From the NCBI RefSeq assembly GCF_007990245.1, contig NZ_BJWG01000017.1, positions 1 to 47,092 on the forward strand: a stretch of DNA of 47,092 nucleotides, in the 5' to 3' direction. This document shows positions 31,003 to 37,987 of the stretch, in pieces (within the stretch, counting starts at the first letter, position 1; each line of letters starts with the position of its first letter). The position numbers were made by a program, and so were the translations under genes. Below the pieces are notes generated by a model. It had not been told where the DNA came from and made no database searches. It saw nothing but the letters and a program-made list of their open reading frames with translations. This stretch comes from Cellulomonas composti (lineage in GTDB: Bacteria > Actinomycetota > Actinomycetes > Actinomycetales > Cellulomonadaceae).

Positions 31003-32484
31003 TCATTCCCCTGCGTTCGGACGGGCGGGCGGGACGTCGAAGCCGGGCGGTCCCGGCGGTTCGTGCGGGGTGGGTGTCCCGGCAGTACCGGGCGGTGCGG
31101 CAGTACCGGGCGGTGCACCGGCGCCCGGCGGCGCGGGCGCACCGGAGCGTCGTCGGGACAGCACGATCGCGGCGACGACGGCCGCGACCAGCGCGAGGGC
31201 TCCCACGCCCGCGAGGACCAGCAGCCACGCCGGGACCGTGCTCGCGTCGCTCGGAGCGGCCGTGACGGGTGCCGCCGTCGAGGCGGCGGCGGTCGGCGAC
31301 TCGGGCGGTGCGCTCGAGGGTTCGGCCGTGGCCGTGTCCGGCGTCGGGCTCGCGTCCGGGTCGGCTCCCATGACCTGCTCGTACGTCGGGAAGCTGTTCG
31401 GGTCCTGGTCGAGCAGCGGGTTGACGTCCGGGTAGGTCGTCGGGTCGTACTCGAGCATGTGGCGAGGGTTGACGACGCCTGCGCCGTAGCCGGGTGACTG
31501 CGACGGCTCGTGGTCCTCACCGTAGGTGTTGCGCACGAGTGACTGCAGGATCTGGTTCGAGGTCGCGTCGGGGTAGGCCGACCAGACGAGGGCGAGCGCC
31601 CCCGAGGTGTAGGCGGCCGCGTTCGACGAGCCGTTCATGAGCGAGTACGACGCGTAGTCGTCGTCGATCTGGCGGATCTGCTCACCCGGCGCCGCGACGT
31701 CGGCGGTGATGTTCGCGCCGTCCCAGAGCTTGCCGTCGGGGCCGACCGACTCGACGCCGACCGCCCCGTTGTAGCTCGACGGGTAGGCGACCTGCTTGAG
31801 CGAGTCCGACGACATCGCGCCGACGATGATCACTCCGGCGCGCAGCGCGCGGGCGATCGCGTCCGCATCGAAGGGGAAGTCCTGCACGAGCGAGACCGAG
31901 ATGATGTCGGCCCCGTCCGCGACAGCCTGGTCGATCGCGGCAGAGAGCCAGACGAAGTCGTCGGCCGCGCCGGCCGGCGTCGCGCACCGCAGAGCGATGT
32001 CCTCCGCGCTCGGGTTGGTGAGCGCGGCGTAGAAGTTCACCCGCGCCTTCGGTGCGACGCCGAGCGTCCCGGGCTCGCCGTCGATACCGGCGCCCGTGCC
32101 GACCAGCAGCGAGACCATCCCCGTGCCGTGGGCGCCCGCGGGGCCGTGGTCGACGGCCGGCATCGGCTCGCCATCGACCCCGTCGCCGCAGTACGACGGT
32201 TCGTGAACGTGCACGTCCGCCCCCGCGAGATCGGGCACGTCGGGATTGAGCGCGGTGTCGATGACCGCGACCGTGATGCCCTCACCTTGCGTGCGCTCGT
32301 GGATCTTTGCCATGCCGCTCAGCTCGTAGTACCAGAGCCCGTCCATCGCGTCGGCGGCGAGCGCCGGCGTGAGGCCCGTCCCGGTGAGCAGGGTGGCGAG
32401 CGCGCACGCGAGGACCACCCGGCGGCCGCGCGGGCCGCCGGTCGCGGTCGTCCGTGGCGCGCGAGTCATCCGAACCAGGGTCAT
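31003..32484 (-). CDS. mycP: Mycosin-type subtilase (MycP), copy 1, atypical oxyanion site
   Basis: 493-aa S8 serine protease. A signal peptide with a hydrophobic core lies at residues 22-43 and ends ALAADA. Catalytic residues are D76 (VAVIDTAL), H119 (GAHGTGM) and S287 (NGSSNAAAYTSG). Cysteines 99 and 167 may form the disulfide known in mycosins. After a Pro/Ala/Thr linker a transmembrane helix lies near residues 415-440, then a Pro-rich cytosolic tail. Where subtilases have the oxyanion-hole Asn (SAGN), this protein reads VGAMSSDS, so activity may be reduced or altered. The start overlaps the upstream gene by 4 nt. Confidence 0.88.
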   Translation of the reverse strand: MTLVRMTRAPRTTATGGPRGRRVVLACALATLLTGTGLTPALAADAMDGLWYYELSGMAKIHERTQGEGITVAVIDTALNPDVPDLAGADVHVHEPSYCGDGVDGEPMPAVDHGPAGAHGTGMVSLLVGTGAGIDGEPGTLGVAPKARVNFYAALTNPSAEDIALRCATPAGAADDFVWLSAAIDQAVADGADIISVSLVQDFPFDADAIARALRAGVIIVGAMSSDSLKQVAYPSSYNGAVGVESVGPDGKLWDGANITADVAAPGEQIRQIDDDYASYSLMNGSSNAAAYTSGALALVWSAYPDATSNQILQSLVRNTYGEDHEPSQSPGYGAGVVNPRHMLEYDPTTYPDVNPLLDQDPNSFPTYEQVMGADPDASPTPDTATAEPSSAPPESPTAAASTAAPVTAAPSDASTVPAWLLVLAGVGALALVAAVVAAIVLSRRRSGAPAPPGAGAPPGTAAPPGTAGTPTPHEPPGPPGFDVPPARPNAGE

Positions 32485-32894
32485 CCGAAGACTTGGCCGG
32501 GAGGCCCGGCCGGCGCGCCCGCCCCGTCGAGCTTGTCGACGAGGCTGTCGAACAGCTCGGCCGCGGCCTCGTCCTGGCTCAGCAGCGCGCGCTGCGAATC
32601 GGCGAGCGCCGTGCGCATCGTGTCGATGTGCTGCTGCACCTTGCCCAGCGTCGCGAGCAGCGCGTCGAGCTGGGAGACGTAGGCGCTACGGAACCGCTGG
32701 ACGGACGGCTCGGCCGACCACACGTACGAGCCCTGCCGCCCCTGGACGGCCTCGATCTCGCTACGAACCGCATCCATCTCGTCGTACAGGTCGATGAGCC
32801 TGGAGATGCGGTCCGTGAGCAGATCGTGGTCGAGGCTGACCTGGTCGGCCGCCATCTCTCCCCCTGTCCCGGCACCGTCCTGCTGCGCCGTCAT
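32481..32894 (-). CDS. Small helical WXG100-like protein without WXG
   Basis: 137 aa from ATG 32894, or 124 aa from ATG 32855; ribosome-site spacing does not settle the choice (GGAGG 10 nt before the first, GGGGGAG almost touching the second). Residues from about 15 on are predicted to form two long amphipathic helices around a break at VWSAEPS, as in WXG100 proteins, but the third motif residue is not Gly. A short Gly/Pro tail ends the chain. Its position between esx genes and mycP suggests a secreted partner or chaperone-like role; this is inference from context. Confidence 0.65.
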   Translation of the reverse strand: MTAQQDGAGTGGEMAADQVSLDHDLLTDRISRLIDLYDEMDAVRSEIEAVQGRQGSYVWSAEPSVQRFRSAYVSQLDALLATLGKVQQHIDTMRTALADSQRALLSQDEAAAELFDSLVDKLDGAGAPAGPPGQVFG

Positions 32895-32957
32895 CCGTGC
32901 CTTACCTCCCCGCCGGCTCACGCTCGCCGGCCGCGGCCCTGCGGGACGGGTGCGAGA

Positions 32958-32982
32958 CCGTGGCACCGCGAGAGTGCCACGG
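32958..32982 (-). terminator. Hairpin between the esx pair and downstream genes
   Basis: CCGTGGCAC and GTGCCACGG form a perfect 9-bp stem around a 7-nt loop, starting 12 nt after the esxA-like stop on the minus strand. No T-run follows. It may act as a partial terminator or RNA stabiliser that leaves the two WXG100 genes more abundant than the mycosin genes behind them. Confidence 0.5.
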
Positions 32983-32993
32983 CCTCGCCACGG

Positions 32994-33278
32994 TCACCAG
33001 CGTGCGGCGTTGGAGCGCTCGGTCGCCTGGTAGTCGTCGCCCGACGTGGCGACCGCCTGGCCGACCTGGGCGAGCAGTGCCTTCATGTCGTTGATCGCCG
33101 ACGTCCACTTGGCACGTGCCGCCTCGTAGGACGCCGACGCCTCGCCGGACCAGTTGGCCCGCAGCGGCTGCAGGGACTGGTCCATCTCGTCCAGGCGGGC
33201 CTGGATCTGGTTGGCTCCGGTCTGGATGTCGGCGGCGGCCGTGGCCAGACCGCCGAAGTTCACCTTGAGGTCGCTCAT
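32994..33278 (-). CDS. WXG100 family protein (EsxA-like)
   Basis: 94-aa WXG100 protein, predicted small helical-hairpin substrate exported as a dimer by the ESX system. The turn motif WSG is at residues 43-45, flanked by two helices, and the C-terminus has Y83-x3-E87 (YQATE), the export signal YxxxD/E recognised by EccC in characterised systems. Length is typical. GGGGGAG lies 4 nt before the ATG. It is 13 bp from the upstream WXG100 gene, so the two form the expected esxAB-type pair. Confidence 0.93.
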   Translation of the reverse strand: MSDLKVNFGGLATAAADIQTGANQIQARLDEMDQSLQPLRANWSGEASASYEAARAKWTSAINDMKALLAQVGQAVATSGDDYQATERSNAARW

Positions 33279-33291
33279 GGGACTCCCCCTC

Positions 33292-33603
33292 TCAGCCCAG
33301 GCGCCCGGACAGGCGCGTGAAGACGGACTGCTGCGCGTCGTCGCTCGCCGTGTAGGACGACTGCGACTGCAGCAGGTTCTGCTCGAACTCGTTCAGCGCC
33401 GACACGATCTTCGACGCGTCATCGCGCCACCGCACCATGAGCTGGTTGAAGGCGACTGCGCCCTGGCCCTGCCAGTGCGAGCCGATCCCGGCGAGCTTGC
33501 CCTCGAGCGAGCTGAGCTCGCCCTGGAGCTCACCGCGCGTGCGTGCGACGACGTCGGCGCCCTGCTTGAGCGCACCGTCGGCCGCGGAGACCTCTGCTGC
33601 CAT
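33292..33603 (-). CDS. WXG100 family protein (EsxB-like)
   Basis: 103-aa WXG100 protein and first gene of the minus-strand operon. WQG is at residues 44-46 and YTASD at 84-88 provides a second YxxxD/E export signal. The open frame extends to 33684, but ATG 33603 follows GGGGGAGGTG by 2-3 nt and gives MAAEVSAADG, a normal WXG100 start. Both members of the pair carry the export motif; in mycobacterial EsxAB heterodimers usually only one does, so these two may form homodimers or both act as signals. Confidence 0.93.
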   Translation of the reverse strand: MAAEVSAADGALKQGADVVARTRGELQGELSSLEGKLAGIGSHWQGQGAVAFNQLMVRWRDDASKIVSALNEFEQNLLQSQSSYTASDDAQQSVFTRLSGRLG

Positions 33604-33758
33604 GACACCTCCCCCGTGCCCGACCCCATCGGGCCGATGCCGGACGCACCCCGGACGGGGCACGTCAGCCCTTGCCACCGGCAACTCCCCGGCGATCTCG
33701 AACCGGTGGAACCATAACCGAATCGGACATCCCGGCGCCGCCCCAGCCGGGGGCGATC

Positions 33759-33767
33759 TGTGGACAA
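33759..33767 (-). promoter_or_regulatory. DnaA-box-like nonamer
   Basis: TGTGGACAA is the reverse complement of TTGTCCACA, the high-GC actinobacterial DnaA box. It is a single copy with no cluster, so it is not an origin; a chance match or a DnaA-responsive promoter element are both possible. Confidence 0.3.
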
Positions 33768-33789
33768 AGGGGGACGCGGCCGGCGCCGA

Positions 33790-33806
33790 TCACCCGTTCG
33801 GGTGAC
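33790..33806 (+). promoter_or_regulatory. Near-palindrome shared by secretion-locus promoters
   Basis: TCACCCG-TT-CGGGTGA is a perfect 7-bp dyad followed by C. It lies roughly midway between the two divergent -10 candidates and recurs with 2 mismatches at 21234-21250. It is a candidate binding site for a dimeric regulator of the locus. Confidence 0.5.
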
Positions 33807-33950
33807 ACGAGGCGATGTGAGAGCGAACTCCACAGGCCTGCGGACGACGGTCGGCCGCGGATGCCCGTCGTCGTTATGCTGGCGGGCGACCGGGCCCCGC
33901 AGGGCACCGGACGTCGACCCGAGCGACCACGAGCAGAGGCAGGACGCCGC

Positions 33951-35300
33951 ATGACCGAGTCGAGCGCGCCCGCCGGGCCCGTCGGCACGATCCTGCGCGT
34001 GACCGTCGCCGCGGGAACGCGGCGGATCGACCTCGGCGTGCCGGGCACCGTCGCCGTCGTCGACGTCGTGCCCGGCCTCGCCCGCGCGCTCGGACTGCTC
34101 GACACCGCCACCGTCTACGGCGGGTACCACCTCGTCACCGTCGACGGCGTCGTGCTCGACCCTGCCCGTAGCCTCACGGCGGAGGGGGTCCTCGACGGCT
34201 CGGTGCTCACGCTGGAGACCGGAGCGTCGCGGGCCGAGCCGCGCGTGTACGACGACGTCGTGGAGGCGGTCGCCGACGCGGTCGAGAACCGCTACCGGCC
34301 GTGGACGCCGCGCGACAGTGCGCTCGGTGCGGCCTGGGGCGCGGTGGCGCTGGTCGTGGCCGCCGCGCTGCTGCTGCTCGCGGCCGGCCCCACCGACCCG
34401 TTCCCGCCCGTGCTGGCCGCGGTCGGCGCGCTGCTCGTGCTGGTCTCGGGCGCCGTCGTCGCGCGCGTCGGACGGGAGCCGGCGGCCGGCCACGTCCTGG
34501 TGCTCGCGGCCGGCGTCCCCGCCGCGGTCGCCGGCCTGACCGCCGGGACCGCGGCTCCCGGCTGGGGCTGGCCCGCCGCCGCGGCCGGCGGCGCGCTCGT
34601 CCTCGCGGGCCTGCTCGCGATCCCCGCACTCGTCGAGCACCGCGAGCTCACGATCGCGCCCACCGGGCTCGGGTTCGCGCTCGCCGTCACGGGCCTGATC
34701 GTGGGGACGACCGACGCGCAGCCGTCGCAGGTGCTCGCGATCGTGGTGGCCGTGGTGCTCACCGCGAGCATCGGCGTGCCGTGGCTCGCGCTCGCGAGCA
34801 CACCGCTGCGGGTGGTCTCGCCCCGGTCCGATGCGGAGATCCTGCTCGACCCGGCACCGATCGACGCCCAGGTCGTGCGGCGCCAGCTCGATAGCGGCAT
34901 CCGGCTGCAGGTGGCGCTCCGGGTCGCCGTCGGGGTGCTCGCGCTCCTCGCGGCGCCCGAGGTCGTGGGCGCCGGAACGGCCGGCACGCTGCTGCTCGTC
35001 GTCGGGTTCGTCGGTCTGCTGCTCGCGACGCGGCAGTCCTACCCGCGCGCCGACGTGCTCCTCGTCGTCGCCGAGGGCATCGTCGGGCTCGCGCTGACGG
35101 TGCTCGTCGCGGCGGTCATCCACCCGGAGCGGCGCGGCACGCTCGTCGCGCTCGCGACGGTCGCGGCCGCGGTCCTCGTCGGGGTCGGGCTCGTCGCTCC
35201 GCGCCGCCGGATCGCCCTCACCCGCCTCGGCGACGTCCTCGAGATGCTCGCGCTCGCCTCGCTGCTTCCGCTCGGCGTCGTCGCCGCCGGACTGGTCTGA
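33951..35300 (+). CDS. eccD: Type VII secretion integral membrane protein EccD, copy 2
   Basis: 449 aa. Residues 14-92 form a ubiquitin-like domain (TILRVTVAAGTRRIDLGVPG...SVLTLETG), followed by the linker DDVVEAVADAVENRYRPWTPRD and eleven hydrophobic segments to the C-terminus. This is the standard EccD architecture; EccD dimers line the ESX membrane channel. It reads as more canonical than the copy at 27146. The ATG at 33951 has only a weak ribosome site (GAGCAGAGGCAGG). It heads the eccD-eccB-mycP-PP2C operon, with eccB starting 18 nt after its stop. Confidence 0.92.
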   Translation: MTESSAPAGPVGTILRVTVAAGTRRIDLGVPGTVAVVDVVPGLARALGLLDTATVYGGYHLVTVDGVVLDPARSLTAEGVLDGSVLTLETGASRAEPRVYDDVVEAVADAVENRYRPWTPRDSALGAAWGAVALVVAAALLLLAAGPTDPFPPVLAAVGALLVLVSGAVVARVGREPAAGHVLVLAAGVPAAVAGLTAGTAAPGWGWPAAAAGGALVLAGLLAIPALVEHRELTIAPTGLGFALAVTGLIVGTTDAQPSQVLAIVVAVVLTASIGVPWLALASTPLRVVSPRSDAEILLDPAPIDAQVVRRQLDSGIRLQVALRVAVGVLALLAAPEVVGAGTAGTLLLVVGFVGLLLATRQSYPRADVLLVVAEGIVGLALTVLVAAVIHPERRGTLVALATVAAAVLVGVGLVAPRRRIALTRLGDVLEMLALASLLPLGVVAAGLV

Positions 35301-35318
35301 GCGGGCCCGGCACGAGCG

Positions 35319-36722
35319 ATGGCGTCCAAGCGCGACCTCGTCGAGGCCCAGGCGTACAGCCGGCGTCGTCTCCTGACCGCGTTCTCGAGCGGCGCCCCGG
35401 GCGGTCAGGAGCTCGAACCGACCAAGCCGATGCGTGGCGTCGTCGCGGGCCTGCTGCTCACGGTCGTCGTGGTGCTCGGGTCGCTGGCCTGGGGGCTGCT
35501 GCAGCCGACGCTGCCCGACGGCTGGGACCAGGGCAAGCTCGTCGTGACGGACAACGGCGCACGGTACGTCGCGATCGACGGCGTGCTGCACCCGGTGCGG
35601 AACGCGACGAGCGCGTACCTCGCGGTGCCGTCGAGCACGTTCGCCGTGATCCAGGTCGACGCCGACGACATCGCCGACGCACCCCGCGGGCCCGAGATCG
35701 GGATCGTCGACGCACCCGATGCCCCACCCGCGCGTGCTGCGCTGGTCGGTACCGGGTGGACGGCGTGCGTGGCCGAGGACGGCGTGTCGACCTCCGTGGG
35801 GATCGACGTCGGCGCGGTGCCGGCCTCGTCGGCGCTCGTGCGCGTCGACGACGCGACCTACCTCGTCGTCGACGGGCTGCGGCACCTGGTCGACCCGGAG
35901 CAGGAGACCGCGGTGCTGCGCGCGCTCGGGCTGGACACCACGACGCCGGTCGAGACGACCGCGGCGTGGCTCAACCTGCTGCCCGCGGGCTCCGACCTGA
36001 CACCCCTGACCGTGGACGGAGCCGGCGAACGGGTCGACGCGCCCGACGAGCTCGGCGACGTGCGCATCGGGACCGTCGTGCGCCAGTCCGGCGTCGGGCA
36101 GGGCGAGCGGACCTTCGTCGTGGTCGAGGACGGTCTCGCGCCGCTGAGCGAGTTCGCGCTCGGCCTCTACGAGCTGGGCTCGGGCCAGGACGCGACCGAG
36201 ATCGACGTCACGGCGGCACAGATCGCGGGCCTGCCCAACGCAGGCCGACCGGTCGGCCCGGCCGACTGGCCCACCGAACCCGTCGAGCCGCTCCCCGCGG
36301 ACCTCGTGCCGTGCGTGCTCCTGACGTCGGGCGGCGCACGGACCGGCACAGCCTCCGGCACGGAGACCGACGCGACGACCGACGCGACGACCGACGCGAC
36401 GACCGACGCGACGACCGACGCGACGGTGCAGCTGGTCGCCGTACCAGCGCCCACGGACACGAGCCCGGGTGCCGGCATCCACGTCGCGCCCGGCGCGGGA
36501 GCTCTCGTGGTGGCGCGCACCACGACGGGTGGGGCCGGCGTGCACGGTCTGGTCGACGAGACCGGCCGGTTGTTCGCGCTGCCGACCGCCGACGACGAGA
36601 CGCTCGCGCGCCTGGGCTACGTGCCCGCCGACGTGCGCGCGGTGCCGCCCGCGTGGACGGCGCTGTTCCCGGCCGGCCCGGACCTGACGACCGAGGCCGC
36701 GCTGGACCTGGGGACGTCGTGA
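35319..36722 (+). CDS. eccB: Type VII secretion protein EccB
   Basis: 467-aa core component of the ESX membrane complex. The N-terminus begins MASKRDLVEAQAYSRRRLLTAF, the typical EccB cytoplasmic start, with one transmembrane helix at about residues 38-62. The rest is a periplasmic-side domain containing repeated R-type units (KLVVTDNGARYVAIDG, ATYLVVDGLRHLVD, RLFALPTADDETLARLGY). A five-fold 12-bp repeat encodes TDAT units near residue 352. The stop overlaps the mycP GTG (GTGA). EccB, EccC and EccD are all present in the locus, but no EccE was found. Confidence 0.93.
   Translation: MASKRDLVEAQAYSRRRLLTAFSSGAPGGQELEPTKPMRGVVAGLLLTVVVVLGSLAWGLLQPTLPDGWDQGKLVVTDNGARYVAIDGVLHPVRNATSAYLAVPSSTFAVIQVDADDIADAPRGPEIGIVDAPDAPPARAALVGTGWTACVAEDGVSTSVGIDVGAVPASSALVRVDDATYLVVDGLRHLVDPEQETAVLRALGLDTTTPVETTAAWLNLLPAGSDLTPLTVDGAGERVDAPDELGDVRIGTVVRQSGVGQGERTFVVVEDGLAPLSEFALGLYELGSGQDATEIDVTAAQIAGLPNAGRPVGPADWPTEPVEPLPADLVPCVLLTSGGARTGTASGTETDATTDATTDATTDATTDATVQLVAVPAPTDTSPGAGIHVAPGAGALVVARTTTGGAGVHGLVDETGRLFALPTADDETLARLGYVPADVRAVPPAWTALFPAGPDLTTEAALDLGTS
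36366..36425 (+). repeat. Five perfect 12-bp tandem repeats inside eccB
   Basis: ACCGACGCGACG is repeated five times without error and encodes a Thr-Asp-Ala-Thr repeat in the EccB extracytoplasmic domain. Length changes by one unit would stay in frame. Confidence 0.9.
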
Positions 36723-37987
36723 GCCGCGTCGGGCGCGCGGTCGCCGGCGCGCTGGCCACGGTGTGCGGTGTGACGTTGCTGGTCACCCCGGCGATCGCAC
36801 CGGGTGCCCGGGCCGCCGACGCGGTCGCGTGCAGCGACGGCCCCGCGACCCTGACCCTCGAGCGCCCGCCCGCACTCGCGCAGCTCTCGGCGGCGCAGGC
36901 GTGGCAGGTCGCCACGGGCGCGCGCGTCGTCGTCGCGGTCGTCGACTCGGGCGTGGACGCCACCTCGCCCCACCTCACGGACGCGGTGCTGCCCGGCGTC
37001 GACCTGGTGGGCCTGGACGCCGACACCACGGGCCAGGCCGACGCGCTCGGTCACGGCACGGCGCTCGCCGGGGCGATCGCCGCGCGCAAGATCCGCGGCT
37101 CGGGCGTCGTCGGGCTCGCGCGTGACGCGAAGGTGCTGCCCGTACGGGTCTTCTACGACGAGGGGGACCGCGCGAAGGACGAGGGCGTCGCACCCACGCC
37201 GGCGCGGATCGCCGAGGGCATCCGCTGGGCGGTCGACCACGGCGCGCAGGTGGTCAACGTCTCGATGTCGACGCTCGAGGACTCGGCGAACCTGCGCGGC
37301 GCGGTCGAGCACGCGGCGCAGGAAGGTGTGCTCGTCGTCGCGAGCGCGGGCAACCGCGAGACGGCCGACGACAAGGGCGACGGCCCGCGCTACCCCGCGG
37401 CCTACCCCGGCGTGCTCGGCGTCGCCGCGGTCGACCGTGACCTCGCCCCCACCGACGCGTCGATACGCGGCCCGCAGGTGGACGTCGCCGCGCCGGGGCA
37501 GGACGTCGTGTCCGCCTACCCGGGCGGCGGCGACTGCGTGCTCGCGAGCGACACGCCCTCGTCGAGCTTCGCGACCGCGTACGTGAGCGCGGCTGCCGCG
37601 CTGCTCGCCGAGCGCTACCCCGACGAGGACCCGCAGCAGTGGACGTACCGGCTCGAGGCGACGGCGGCGCGTCCGGGTGCGGACACGCGCGACGACTCGA
37701 TCGGCTGGGGCGTCATCCGCCCGGACGCGGCGCTCGCGTTCGTCGACGACGGCACCGCACCGGGTCCGACGAGCCCGACCCACCCGCGGGCCGACACCGC
37801 GCCGGTCGACCTGGGCTCGGTCGCGGTCGTCGAGGACGTCGACCCGTTGGCCGGCGCGAGCTCGTCCTCGGCGTGGTGGCTGCTCGTCGCGGCCGCGGCG
37901 GTGACGTCGTGCTCGCTCGCGTGGCGGCTCGTGCGCCCGGCACGAGCGCGTGCACGGGCAGGGGCGCGCGGACCGGTGCCGCGATGA
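36719..37987 (+). CDS. mycP: Mycosin-type subtilase (MycP), copy 2
   Basis: 422-aa S8 serine protease with a signal peptide (residues 1-33, ending GARAADA). It carries a full catalytic set: D76 (VVAVVDSGVD), H112 (ALGHGTALAG), oxyanion N212 (ASAGNRE) and S283 (TPSSSFATAYVS). Cysteines 38 and 273 could pair. A C-terminal transmembrane helix (SAWWLLVAAAAVTSCSLAW) and an Arg-rich end anchor it in the membrane, the standard mycosin layout. It is translationally coupled to eccB (GTGA) and to the PP2C gene (ATGA). This copy looks like the main mycosin of the apparatus. Confidence 0.93.
   Translation: MSRVGRAVAGALATVCGVTLLVTPAIAPGARAADAVACSDGPATLTLERPPALAQLSAAQAWQVATGARVVVAVVDSGVDATSPHLTDAVLPGVDLVGLDADTTGQADALGHGTALAGAIAARKIRGSGVVGLARDAKVLPVRVFYDEGDRAKDEGVAPTPARIAEGIRWAVDHGAQVVNVSMSTLEDSANLRGAVEHAAQEGVLVVASAGNRETADDKGDGPRYPAAYPGVLGVAAVDRDLAPTDASIRGPQVDVAAPGQDVVSAYPGGGDCVLASDTPSSSFATAYVSAAAALLAERYPDEDPQQWTYRLEATAARPGADTRDDSIGWGVIRPDAALAFVDDGTAPGPTSPTHPRADTAPVDLGSVAVVEDVDPLAGASSSSAWWLLVAAAAVTSCSLAWRLVRPARARARAGARGPVPR

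Larger units (their letters stand above)
33604..33950. promoter_or_regulatory. 347-bp divergent region between esx operon and eccD-eccB operon
   Basis: No gene is seen in this gap. It holds a minus-strand -10-like TATGGT (33716-33711) for the esx operon, a plus-strand -10-like TATGCT (33875-33880) for eccD, a DnaA-box-like nonamer (33759-33767) and the near-palindrome at 33790-33806. Neither -10 has a convincing -35, consistent with dependence on an activator. Confidence 0.5.

Noticed and set aside
33759..33767. A replication origin based on the DnaA-box-like nonamer.
   Set aside because: Only one box is present, with no AT-rich region and no dnaA/dnaN/gyr genes nearby.
33393..36545. A 1050-codon minus-strand frame opposite eccD and eccB.
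   Set aside because: It is a shadow frame: it has no domain motifs, and its repeats are only the antisense of the eccB minisatellite.
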